17,920 nt of DNA from an uncultured Emergencia sp. (GCA_937997955.1 CALLDR010000169.1:1-17920), one strand, 5' to 3'. Positions 6,534-13,890 are shown, counted from the first letter of the stretch. Notes: generated by a model not told the origin, from the sequence alone. Numbers and translations are program-made.

Positions 6534-8282
6534 ATGAAAGTAATTATAGGACAGGGCAGCTGCGGTATCGCTACAGGCGCAAAGAAGACCCAGGCTGCAT
6601 TTGAAGAGCAAATCGCAAAGCATGGCGTAGATGTCAAGCTGGACTTTACCGGATGTGTAGGAACCTGCTATCTGGAACCGATCGTCGACGTATACGAGGA
6701 CAATGGCGACATGACCAGATATGTCAAGGTACAGCCGGACAGAGTTGAAAGAATCGTAGAGGAACATCTGAAGGGCGGCAAGCCAGTAGAGGAGTTCTCT
6801 ATTTCTGAAGAAGATAAGCAGTTTATCGATAAGCAGCAGAGAGTCGTACTGAGACACTGCGGTCTGATCAATCCTGAAAAGATCGAGGAGTATCTGGCAG
6901 TAGGCGGCTACGAAGCTACGAAGAAGGTCGTAACCTCCATGACCCAGGACGAAGTCATCGAGGAGATCAAGGTATCCGGCCTGAGAGGAAGAGGCGGCGC
7001 GGGATTCCCGACCTGGTTCAAGTGGAACGCGGCAAAGGGCAATCCTGGAAAGAATAAGTACATAGTCTGTAACGCCGACGAAGGTGACCCGGGCGCATTC
7101 ATGGACAGATCCGTTCTGGAAGGCGATCCTCATTCCGTCATCGAGGGCATGACCATCGGCGGCTTTGCCATGGGCGCGACAGAGGGCGTTATCTACTGCC
7201 GTGCGGAATATCCTCTGGCTATCAAGAGACTGGAGATCGCCATGGCGCAGGCAAGAGAAAAGGGCTTCCTGGGCAAGAACATCTTTGGCAGCGGCTATGA
7301 CTTTGACATCAGGATCAAAGCCGGCGCGGGTGCTTTTGTCTGCGGTGAAGAGACCGCTTTGATCGCATCACTGGAAGGCGAGAGAGGTATGCCGAGACTG
7401 AAACCTCCTTTCCCTGCAGCGAAGGGTTACTGGCAGCAGCCGACCAACATCAACAACGTAGAGACCTTTGCCAACGTGGCATGGATCATCGCCAACGGCG
7501 GCGCGGCATTCGGCGCTATGGGTACAGATAAATCAAAGGGTACCAAGGTATTCGCTCTGGCCGGCAAGATCAAGAAGGGCGGACTGGTCGAGGTTCCGAT
7601 GGGACTGCCTCTGAAAGACGTCATCTTCGGCATCGGCGGCGGCATCAAGCAGGATAAGCAGTTCAAGGCTGTCCAGATGGGCGGACCTTCCGGCGGCTGT
7701 ATTCCGGCTGATCTGATCGACACGCCTGTAACCTATGAGGATATCAACAAGACTGGCGCTATCGTCGGCTCCGGCGGTATGATCGTCATGGATGAGAACA
7801 CCTGCATGGTAGATATGGCCAGATACTTCCTGGACTTCACCAAGAAGGAATCCTGCGGCAAGTGCAACTACTGCAGAATCGGTACCAAGAGAATGCTGGA
7901 GATCCTGGAGAGAATCACCAGAGGCGAGGGCAGAGACGGCGATATCGAGCTGCTGGAGGAACTGGCGGCCAAGATCAAGGACGGCGCGATGTGCGGTCTG
8001 GGCCAGACAGCTCCAAACCCTGTACTGACTACCATCAGATACTTCAGAAACGAGTACGAGGACCATATCTACAACCACAAGTGCACCGCCAAGTCCTGCA
8101 AGGAGCTGATCAGCTTTGAGATCACTGACGCGTGCAAGGGCTGTACGCTGTGCGCGAGAAAGTGTCCTGTCGGCGCGATCACCGGCGAGGTCAAGGGCAA
8201 GCATGTCATAGACCAGACCAAGTGCATCAAGTGCGGCAAGTGCGAAGAAAACTGTAAGTTCAACGCGATTGAAAAGAAATAG
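6534..8282 (+). CDS. HydB/NuoF-like FMN- and NADH-binding iron-sulfur flavoprotein subunit
   Basis: This 582-residue protein has the classic HydB order. First comes a thioredoxin-like [2Fe-2S] domain (about 1-85; Cys10, Cys41, Cys45, the fourth ligand not obvious), then the 51-kDa FMN/NADH domain (GRGGAGF at 152-158, NADEGDPGAFMDR at 180-192) and an SLBB region. The NuoF-type [4Fe-4S] motif follows (SCGKCNYC with Cys441, 444, 447 and Cys487). Last is a C-terminal 2[4Fe-4S] ferredoxin domain (Cys534/537/540/544 and Cys564/567/570/574). It should oxidise or reduce NADH through FMN and pass electrons to clusters; in HydABC-type enzymes this subunit is the bifurcation site. AGGAGGTG at 6516-6523 precedes the ATG. 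Its partners are the HydC-like subunit upstream and the large fusion protein downstream, as in Stn- or Hyd-type complexes. Confidence 0.94.
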   Translation: MKVIIGQGSCGIATGAKKTQAAFEEQIAKHGVDVKLDFTGCVGTCYLEPIVDVYEDNGDMTRYVKVQPDRVERIVEEHLKGGKPVEEFSISEEDKQFIDKQQRVVLRHCGLINPEKIEEYLAVGGYEATKKVVTSMTQDEVIEEIKVSGLRGRGGAGFPTWFKWNAAKGNPGKNKYIVCNADEGDPGAFMDRSVLEGDPHSVIEGMTIGGFAMGATEGVIYCRAEYPLAIKRLEIAMAQAREKGFLGKNIFGSGYDFDIRIKAGAGAFVCGEETALIASLEGERGMPRLKPPFPAAKGYWQQPTNINNVETFANVAWIIANGGAAFGAMGTDKSKGTKVFALAGKIKKGGLVEVPMGLPLKDVIFGIGGGIKQDKQFKAVQMGGPSGGCIPADLIDTPVTYEDINKTGAIVGSGGMIVMDENTCMVDMARYFLDFTKKESCGKCNYCRIGTKRMLEILERITRGEGRDGDIELLEELAAKIKDGAMCGLGQTAPNPVLTTIRYFRNEYEDHIYNHKCTAKSCKELISFEITDACKGCTLCARKCPVGAITGEVKGKHVIDQTKCIKCGKCEENCKFNAIEKK

Positions 8283-8297
8283 GGAGGTGGAAATACG

Positions 8298-11200
8298 ATG
8301 AAAAAATTCAGAATGAACATTGACGGCAAAGAAGTATTCGGCCTTCCGGGACAGACCATTTTAGAAGTTGCCAGAGAGAATGATATTTTCATTCCAACTC
8401 TTTGCTTTGATGAAAGAACCGAGATCTACGGCGCATGCGGTCTTTGCGTGGTAGAGGTAGAAGGAAACCCTAAACTCTGCAAGGCGTGCGCGACGACGAT
8501 CGCGGACGGCATGGTGGTTATGACCCGCACGGACAGAGTTGTAGAGTCCAGAAAGACCAACCTGGAACTGCTCATCTCCAACCATAACGGAGACTGCAAA
8601 GCTCCATGCGCCAAGGCTTGTCCTGCAGGTACGGACTGCCAGGGCTATGTGGGCCTGATCGCCAACGGCGAGTACGAAGCGGCAAATGAGCTGATCAAAG
8701 ACAGAATCCCGCTTCCTGCATCTATCGGACGTGTATGTCCGCATCCTTGTGAAGACGCGTGCAGAAGAGGCCTGGTAGATGAGCCGATCAGCATCGCGAT
8801 GCTGAAGCGCTTTGCGGCGGATTACGATATGGTTTCCGAGCAGGTCTTTGTTCCTGAGATCGCGGAACCGACCGGCAAATCCGTTGCCATCATCGGCGGC
8901 GGCCCGATGGGTCTGTCCGCGGCATATTTCCTGAGACAGCAGGGTCATGACGTGACCATCTTCGACGCTATGCCGAAGCTGGGCGGCATGCTCCGTTACG
9001 GTATTCCTGAATACAGACTTCCGAAGGAGGTTCTGGACGCTGAGATCGACATTATCCGGTCCATGGGCGTAGAGATCATACCGAACACCAAGATCGGCGA
9101 GGATCTTTCCTTTGATACGGTCCGCAGCGACTTTGACGCCGTGCTGCTGGGTATCGGCGCGTGGGTATCCACAGGCGTAGGCTGCCCGGGCGAAGACGCT
9201 GACGGCGTGATCGGCGGTATCGACTTCCTGAGAAAGGTTGTCAGAAACGAGCACATCGACTTCGGCGAAAAGGTTGCCATCGTCGGCGGCGGCAACACGG
9301 CTATGGACGCCTGCAGAACAGCGGTAAGACTGGGCGCCAAGGAAGTCTACAACATCTACAGAAGAACCAAGGACGAGATGCCTGCAGACCGTCTGGAGAT
9401 CGAAGAAGGTGAAGAGGAAGGCGTGATCTTCAAGAATCTGACCAACCCTCTGGAAATCCTCAAGGACGAAAACGGACACGTAAAACAGATGGTGTTGCAG
9501 GTTATGGAGCTGGGCGAGCCAGACGCTTCCGGCAGAAGAAGACCGGTTCCTGTTGAGGGCAAAACGGAAACGATCGACGTTGACACGGTTATCCTGGCCA
9601 TCGGTCAGGCTGTTGACGCGACGCCGTTTGACGTGGATAAGACGAGAAAGAACGCCATCGCCTACGATCCGGACACCTTCATGACCAGCATCCCTGGCGT
9701 ATTCGCCGGCGGCGACTGCGGCAACGACAAGATTTCCATCGCGGTAGAAGCCATCGCGGACGCCAACAAGGCTGCCATCGTCATCGACTCCTATCTGGGC
9801 GGTGAGGCCGTAAGCTATGAGGCACCTTACTTTGTGGAGAGAACCGATGTAACAGAGAAGACCTTTGAAGACAGAGAAAGACTTTGCAGAGAAAAGGCTG
9901 ACCAGCTGACCGCTGCTGAGAGAAAAGATAACTTCAGCGAAGTGGTATTCGACGGACTGACAGAAGACCAGGCTGTGGCGGAAGCGTCCAGATGTCTGGA
10001 ATGCGGCTGCCACGACTACTTCGAGTGCAAGCTGATCGACTTCGCAAACCAGTACGATGTGGACCCTGACAGACTGGCAGGCGACAAGAACATGGTTGAG
10101 TTTACCGACGACCATCCGTTCATCGTAAGAGACCCGAACAAATGTATCCTCTGCGGACTTTGCGTAAGAGTCTGCGATGAGGTCATGGGCGTAGGCGCTC
10201 TGGGACTGGTACACAGAGGCTTTGATACTGTCGTCAAGCCAAACCTGGAGAAGCCGCTGGCTGAGTCCGGCTGCGAATCCTGCGGACAGTGCGTAAGCGT
10301 TTGCCCGGTAGGCGCTCTTCAGGAGAGACAGACCGTGCAGAAGGAAGTACCTCTGGATACAGACGTAACCGAGACTACCTGCTCCTACTGCTCCGTCGGC
10401 TGTACGCTGGATCTGGAATCCTACGCGGATATGCTGATCAAAGCGAATCCGTCCAAGGAAGGCGTTGTCAACGCGGGCATCTGCTGCGGCAAGGGCAAGT
10501 GGGGATTTGACACTGCCGTGCTGGAAGGCAAGGAAGTGGACCCTAAGATCAAGGACGGAGACAGCTTCCGCATGACCGACTACCACGAAGCGCTGGTTAT
10601 GGCCGCTAAGAAGCTGGAAGCTGTCAGAGTGAGACACGGCAGAGACGCAGTCGCCGTTGCCATCTCCGACAGATACACCAACGAAGAAGCTTATGCTATG
10701 AAGAAATTTGCTCAGGTTGTCGGCGCGAAGACTCTGTGCTTCAACACGAGACACAATGCTCTGACTGACGTACTGGGACTGGACGCGTCTCCGAACACCA
10801 TCGACGAGCTGCTGTCCACCGATGTCATTCTGGTACCGGGCTTCATCAAGAAGAAGAATCCTGTTATCTGGAACAAGATCAAGCAGGCTGCAGCTGCAGG
10901 CGCTAAGGTCGTTGCTGTCAATACACCGGACAGCCAGACTTCCTATGAGTTCGCCGCGAAGGTGGTCGATACTGACAACAGCACCGCGTTCCTGAAGGGC
11001 CTGGCAAAGGCTTTGATCGACATGGGCAAGAAGTCCGACGCGGAAGGCTTTGACGCGTTTGCCGCTTCTGTCGCTGACGCGGCTGTATGCGACGAGATCA
11101 AAGCTGTGGCTGAGCTGTACGCCAATGCCAAGAAGGCTATGATCGTATATCAGCAGAACGTGCTGTCTGTAGAAGCGGCTGCTCTGGCTGCTGAGATCGC

Positions 11201-11813
11201 GCTGCTGTCCGGCCATATCGGAACGCCGAGAGACGGCATCCTGGCAGTCAGACCGAAGAACAACTCTCAGGGTCTGGCGGATATGGGTATCCGCGCCGGC
11301 GCTGAGGCTCTGGAAGGCGTCAAGGGACTGATCGTATTCGGCGAGGACCCTGCGGCTGCTGGCTGTGACCTGTCCGGACTGGAATTCCTGATGGTTTCCG
11401 ATATCTACATGACAGAGACAGCGAAGAAGGCTGACGTATTCATTCCGGGAACCGGCTTCGCAAGCACAGACGGAACCTACACCAATACTGAGCGGAGACT
11501 GCTGCCGGTAGAAGCGGCTATCTGCGAGGACGTGGATTTCAGCAACTGGGAGATCGCGGCTGAGCTTGCTCACGTATTTGAAGAAGAATTCGGCTTTGAA
11601 GACGAATCCGATATTTCCTGGGAAATGGACGATGTACTGCCTCTGTACAAGTACGCGGAGCTGGGCGAAGTCCTGGGCGGCGTTATGAGACCTGCTCACG
11701 CCAAGTTCATTCCTGCGGCCGACGCTAAACTGGTAGACGTACTGCCGTGCACCGACGCCCTGATGAACATGATGGAAGAAAGAATCCCTGAAGCCGTATC
11801 CCCAACGCTGTAA
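8298..11813 (+). CDS. giant fusion: NuoG-type [2Fe-2S] + GltD/NfnB-type FAD-NAD(P)H module + 2[4Fe-4S] + inert molybdopterin-like domain
   Basis: The 1171 residues read, in order: NuoG/HydA-type [2Fe-2S] domain (1-80; Cys36, 47, 50, 61). Next a GltD-type N-terminal cluster domain (about 97-180; Cys100, 104, 108, 114 and 147, 151, 155), then FAD and NAD(P) Rossmann motifs (IIGGGPMG near 198-205; VAIVGGGNTAMD at 326-337) and AGGDC at 470-474. A Cys-rich link (566-577) and two [4Fe-4S] motifs follow (Cys616/619/622/626; Cys659/662/665/669). Last comes a molybdopterin-oxidoreductase N-terminal cluster (Cys695, 698, 702, 729 or 730) and an MopB-like domain to the end. No Sec, Cys or Ser is obvious at the molybdenum-ligand position and no in-frame TGA occurs, so that domain is probably structural, as in NuoG. 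The GltD module replaces the usual His-Cys cluster region. With its neighbours this likely forms an NADH/NAD(P)H/ferredoxin bifurcating complex of Sporomusa-Nfn type. The ribosome-binding site GGGAGGTGG precedes the ATG. Confidence 0.88.
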   Translation: MKKFRMNIDGKEVFGLPGQTILEVARENDIFIPTLCFDERTEIYGACGLCVVEVEGNPKLCKACATTIADGMVVMTRTDRVVESRKTNLELLISNHNGDCKAPCAKACPAGTDCQGYVGLIANGEYEAANELIKDRIPLPASIGRVCPHPCEDACRRGLVDEPISIAMLKRFAADYDMVSEQVFVPEIAEPTGKSVAIIGGGPMGLSAAYFLRQQGHDVTIFDAMPKLGGMLRYGIPEYRLPKEVLDAEIDIIRSMGVEIIPNTKIGEDLSFDTVRSDFDAVLLGIGAWVSTGVGCPGEDADGVIGGIDFLRKVVRNEHIDFGEKVAIVGGGNTAMDACRTAVRLGAKEVYNIYRRTKDEMPADRLEIEEGEEEGVIFKNLTNPLEILKDENGHVKQMVLQVMELGEPDASGRRRPVPVEGKTETIDVDTVILAIGQAVDATPFDVDKTRKNAIAYDPDTFMTSIPGVFAGGDCGNDKISIAVEAIADANKAAIVIDSYLGGEAVSYEAPYFVERTDVTEKTFEDRERLCREKADQLTAAERKDNFSEVVFDGLTEDQAVAEASRCLECGCHDYFECKLIDFANQYDVDPDRLAGDKNMVEFTDDHPFIVRDPNKCILCGLCVRVCDEVMGVGALGLVHRGFDTVVKPNLEKPLAESGCESCGQCVSVCPVGALQERQTVQKEVPLDTDVTETTCSYCSVGCTLDLESYADMLIKANPSKEGVVNAGICCGKGKWGFDTAVLEGKEVDPKIKDGDSFRMTDYHEALVMAAKKLEAVRVRHGRDAVAVAISDRYTNEEAYAMKKFAQVVGAKTLCFNTRHNALTDVLGLDASPNTIDELLSTDVILVPGFIKKKNPVIWNKIKQAAAAGAKVVAVNTPDSQTSYEFAAKVVDTDNSTAFLKGLAKALIDMGKKSDAEGFDAFAASVADAAVCDEIKAVAELYANAKKAMIVYQQNVLSVEAAALAAEIALLSGHIGTPRDGILAVRPKNNSQGLADMGIRAGAEALEGVKGLIVFGEDPAAAGCDLSGLEFLMVSDIYMTETAKKADVFIPGTGFASTDGTYTNTERRLLPVEAAICEDVDFSNWEIAAELAHVFEEEFGFEDESDISWEMDDVLPLYKYAELGEVLGGVMRPAHAKFIPAADAKLVDVLPCTDALMNMMEERIPEAVSPTL

Positions 11814-12042
11814 AGGGTTGGAGGAACGTCTCATGCGAAGAGTGCCCGAGAAGGCGAGCGAAAGCGAAGGCTGATCGGAAGCACTCGACCGCTGAAGCCG
11901 TGCCTGCGACGCGCTAACTTCAGTTAGCAACGCGGCGCCGGACAGCGAAAGGAGACATTCGAGTGTAGAATGTCGACTGGAGGAACGGAGCGTAAGCGGA
12001 GAGTTATCCCCAACGCTGTAAAGGGTTGGAGGAACGTCTCAT
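11797..12042. repeat. 38-bp perfect direct duplication (including a stop codon) flanking a 170-bp palindrome-rich segment
   Basis: The 38 bases at 11797-11834 (TATCCCCAACGCTGTAAAGG and on to CGTCTCAT) recur exactly at 12005-12042. The first copy contains the last codons and TAA of the fusion gene. Between them, 11835-12004 is unlike the genes and dense in inverted repeats: GAGTGC 11840-11845 / GCACTC 11881-11886, GCTAAC 11913-11918 / GTTAGC 11923-11928, GACATTC 11954-11960 / GAATGTC 11968-11974, and GCGAAAGC inside the first. This looks like insertion of a small structured element with duplication, or a partial tandem duplication. Confidence 0.8.
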
Positions 12043-12064
12043 AGAGACATTCGGACATAAAAAT

Positions 12065-12103
12065 AAACGCCCTGGTTTGGTGCAATGCCAAACCAGGGCG
12101 TTT
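12065..12103. terminator. bidirectional intrinsic terminator
   Basis: AAACGCCCTGGTTTGG (12065-12080) pairs perfectly with CCAAACCAGGGCGTTT (12088-12103), a 16-bp stem with a 7-nt loop. On the plus strand TTTCTATATG follows; on the minus strand TTTATTTTTATG follows. It can therefore end both the redox operon and the convergent minus-strand nuclease gene, whose stop codon lies 31 bp away. Confidence 0.9.
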
Positions 12104-12134
12104 CTATATGGATTGGGAAATATGAATTATGTGT

Positions 12135-13076
12135 TTACATTTTCAGCTCCCGAAGGAGTGCTTCTTTGTATGCGGAATCTTTCATCGACTTCTTCAGGTC
12201 ATCGATACGGTCCTGATCCAGAAGGTATTCCAGAAGCTGTTTTTCAGCCTCCGCCTGTTTCTTTTCGGCTTCGGCCTGTTTCTTTTCAGCCTCCGCCTGT
12301 TTCTTTTCGGCTTCGGCCTGCTGCTTCTCAGCCTGCCGGGCCTTTTCGGACTCTTCGAGCTTTTTCTTGTACTTTTCCAATGCGGTGGCGGTCCGCACCC
12401 ATTCGTCATACAGTGTCATCCTGCTCCGCACCTCCTTTTCATTCTCCATGGCTTTCACCGCGGTTTGCAGACGTACCAGCCATGGGTCCTCTTCAGCGAC
12501 AGTATCCTCCTCCAAATACTGGAACAGATTCCTTAACTCCCGGGGAATATCGTCCCTGCCGCATTTGCTGTTTAGAAATATTGTAAACTGGCCATCGTTC
12601 AAATGCAAGGAATTTTTGATATCCACCATTTCAAAAGAATATACCGGCTCATCTTGCCCGAACAGATCGAACAGACAGATGAAGATGACGTAGCCGGGCT
12701 GAAGCTCCTCATATTCCTGTCCCCTTGTGAGGGAATCCACAGCAGCGACCGCATGGTAATAACGGCTCCGCTGAGGAAGTTCCCTGGTATCAGCGGCTTG
12801 GCACTCCACATCAAACCAGGTGTCATCATCTTCAAATAAGACATCAAAGCGGACGGACTTGGCGTAAGGGTTTATGATGACAGAGTGCTCTGTATGCAGC
12901 AGGGTTTCCGGTAAAAAGAGGGGCGCCTCTTCCTGGTGGTCACGCAGGCGAAGACTGCGGATTTTCCTTTCTGGAAGAACACGGGCAAGGAGCCCGCGAA
13001 AAAGCTCTTCATCCTTCATGACGGTACTGAACATGACCGGGTTGCAGAGACTGCTGCGTGTTTTTTTCTTTGTCAT
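12135..13076 (-). CDS. Rpn / PD-(D/E)XK nuclease-family putative transposase-like protein
   Basis: The 313-residue protein begins MTKKKTRSSL and carries a PD-(D/E)XK-type core: Asp78 in VRFDVLF and Glu91-x-Gln93 in FDVECQ, followed by the conserved RSRYYHA helix. This is the pattern of the Rpn/PDDEXK_2 family, often annotated as recombination-promoting nuclease or putative transposase and common in multiple copies in gut Clostridia. The C-terminal third is a coiled coil built of AEAEKKQ heptads (about residues 244-280). The start at 13076 has an AAAGGAGG site a few bases upstream. The gene is opposite in strand to all its neighbours and sits in a palindrome-rich segment between two redox operons, consistent with a mobile or selfish cassette. 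Nuclease activity is a family-level inference. Confidence 0.82.
   Translation of the reverse strand: MTKKKTRSSLCNPVMFSTVMKDEELFRGLLARVLPERKIRSLRLRDHQEEAPLFLPETLLHTEHSVIINPYAKSVRFDVLFEDDDTWFDVECQAADTRELPQRSRYYHAVAAVDSLTRGQEYEELQPGYVIFICLFDLFGQDEPVYSFEMVDIKNSLHLNDGQFTIFLNSKCGRDDIPRELRNLFQYLEEDTVAEEDPWLVRLQTAVKAMENEKEVRSRMTLYDEWVRTATALEKYKKKLEESEKARQAEKQQAEAEKKQAEAEKKQAEAEKKQAEAEKQLLEYLLDQDRIDDLKKSMKDSAYKEALLRELKM
12243..12326 (-). repeat. in-gene 21-bp tandem repeat with alternating synonymous versions (42-bp super-unit)
   Basis: On the plus strand the repeats read TTTTCAGCCTCCGCCTG and TTTTCGGCTTCGGCCTG in alternation, each encoding the same AEAEKKQ heptad on the minus strand. Two forms alternating at 21-bp spacing mean the array grew by copying a 42-bp unit. 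The last copies toward 12326 have begun to diverge. Confidence 0.8.
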
Positions 13077-13099
13077 AATGACCTCCTTTTAAACAGAAA

Positions 13100-13133
13100 A
13101 GAACGACAGATCGTGATTCTGGATCGTCGTTCT
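13100..13133 (-). terminator. possible attenuator hairpin in the leader of the Rpn-family gene
   Basis: AGAACGAC (13100-13107) pairs with GTCGTTCT (13126-13133), and GATC (13109-13112) with GATC (13122-13125), with one bulge. Read on the minus strand, the stem is followed by TTTTCTGTTT and then, about 10 nt later, by the AAAGGAGG site of the gene. This is the arrangement of a leader terminator, or a structure limiting translation. Confidence 0.45.
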
Positions 13134-13275
13134 CATCAAATGGGTATAGAATGATTTGTTCTTGCCGGTCGCAGGACTTCCGGGGTCGCTTCCCGCGTGT
13201 GGACTGGCAAAAAGAAAAGGCAAGCGGGGCGGACGCGAAAAACACGCAGAAGGCCCAACTTGCCTTATATCATAT

Positions 13276-13284
13276 ATTATATCA
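13276..13284 (-). promoter_or_regulatory. candidate extended -10 promoter for the Rpn-family gene
   Basis: On the minus strand TGATATAAT is present (13284 down to 13276), a perfect extended -10 motif, with only a poor -35. It would give a leader of about 190 nt containing the hairpin at 13100-13133. Confidence 0.4.
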
Positions 13285-13346
13285 TGGATTCCCGCACTTG
13301 TGCCAGAAAAATGTGAAGAGCGGCGCTTCGCAAGGTACTTTTCTTG

Positions 13347-13464
13347 CCGTTTTGCCCCAGCTTTAGCTGGCTAGGCAAAACGGACAGCGGAGCGAACAAA
13401 GTGAGCGTAGGAGTATGCGAAGCATACGTTGAAATTCCGGAAATATCGAAAAATCGATATTTCC
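13347..13464. repeat. cluster of palindromes (REP-like or mobile-element-edge sequence)
   Basis: Four inverted repeats follow one another. CCGTTTTGCC 13347-13356 pairs with GGCAAAACGG 13374-13383 and encloses CCAGCTTTAGCTGG (13357-13370). GTATGC 13413-13418 pairs with GCATAC 13422-13427. GGAAATATCGA 13439-13449 pairs with TCGATATTTCC 13454-13464. The link CGGACAGCGGAGCG (from 13381) resembles CGGACAGCG (from 11939) in the structured insert behind the fusion gene. No open reading frame explains it. Confidence 0.65.
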
Positions 13465-13800
13465 TACATTATAAAAAATCCCCCTATGAACAACCTGCAA
13501 AAAAATGTGGATAACTTGCGCCTTGACAAAAGAAGAAAATCGTGCAATCGTTGCAATCAGAGGGGTACGAGGATTTTAGTTATCCACATAAAACTGTGAA
13601 GAAAATTGTATACAATTTGGAAATAACTGTGCAAAAACTGCCAAAGGCTTAAAAAATACGGAAGGGAAGCGTGTGGACAAAGGTCGGGATTTGCGGAAGG
13701 CTGTGACGAAATCTGCAAGTTTTTTTAAAAAAACACCGAAAAAATAATAAGACTTTCACACAAAAAATATGATATTTTTTTGTCAAAAAACCACGAGATT
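13465..13800. other. AT-rich gene-free stretch with DnaA-box cluster
   Basis: No credible gene is seen here. The stretch holds a perfect DnaA box on the minus strand (TGTGGATAA, 13506-13514), a perfect one on the plus strand (TTATCCACA, 13580-13588), and a one-mismatch site (TGTGGACAA, 13672-13680). A very AT-rich run at about 13720-13790 follows. The layout resembles a DnaA-binding locus or small origin, but no replication gene is adjacent. It may instead be a long regulatory region for the hydrogenase operon. Confidence 0.5.
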
Positions 13801-13809
13801 TTGACAAAA
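13778..13809. promoter_or_regulatory. 11-bp inverted repeat next to the hydrogenase promoter
   Basis: TTTTGTCAAAA (13778-13788) is the inverse of TTTTGACAAAA (13799-13809), with a 10-bp spacer. The right half overlaps the Rex-like site. It may be an operator or a weak hairpin. Confidence 0.45.
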
Positions 13810-13818
13810 GATTAACAA
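13801..13818. promoter_or_regulatory. Rex-type (NADH/NAD+-sensing repressor) operator candidate
   Basis: TTGACAAAAGATTAACAA fits the clostridial Rex palindrome TTGTTAA-N4-TTAACAA at 12 of 14 fixed positions, with a perfect right half and the correct 4-bp centre. It overlaps a TTGACA -35-like hexamer and lies 67 bp upstream of the TATAAT of the hydrogenase operon. Rex is known to control hydrogenase and fermentation genes in Clostridia, so the position makes sense. Confidence 0.55.
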
Positions 13819-13830
13819 TATTAGGCTATG

Positions 13831-13849
13831 AAAAGTATACAGTACTTTT
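13831..13849. promoter_or_regulatory. palindrome AAAAGTA-N5-TACTTTT upstream of the hydrogenase promoter
   Basis: AAAAGTA (13831-13837) and TACTTTT (13843-13849) are perfect inverse copies around five bases. The spot, about 45-65 bp before the predicted start point, suits an operator, but no regulator family was recognised. Confidence 0.35.
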
Positions 13850-13881
13850 TGCGTCAGATAAATGCAAAAATTGTCGAAGTA

Positions 13882-13890
13882 TGGTATAAT
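13882..13890 (+). promoter_or_regulatory. extended -10 promoter of the GltD-like/hydrogenase operon
   Basis: TGGTATAAT at 13882-13890 is a perfect extended -10 element; no good -35 is present. The start would be near 13897. The leader then folds a stem (GCCCGGACTT 13911-13920 with AAGTCGGGC 13933-13941, one bulge) just before AGGAGG at 13948-13953. Confidence 0.66.

Noticed and set aside
10380..10510. Selenocysteine (in-frame TGA) in the molybdopterin-like part
   Set aside because: The frame has no internal TGA up to the TAA at 11811-11813.
8361..11930. A very long open frame (1189 codons) on the minus strand opposite the fusion gene
   Set aside because: It is a mirror of the strongly codon-biased plus-strand gene, has no ribosome-binding site or family motif, and the plus strand carries unmistakable cofactor motifs.
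12026..12586. Plus-strand open frames over the nuclease gene with Pro/Ser/Phe-rich repeats
   Set aside because: They are shadows of the minus-strand heptad repeat and have no supporting motif.
13347..13464. CRISPR array
   Set aside because: The palindromes differ from one another and there are no equal repeats with regular spacers.
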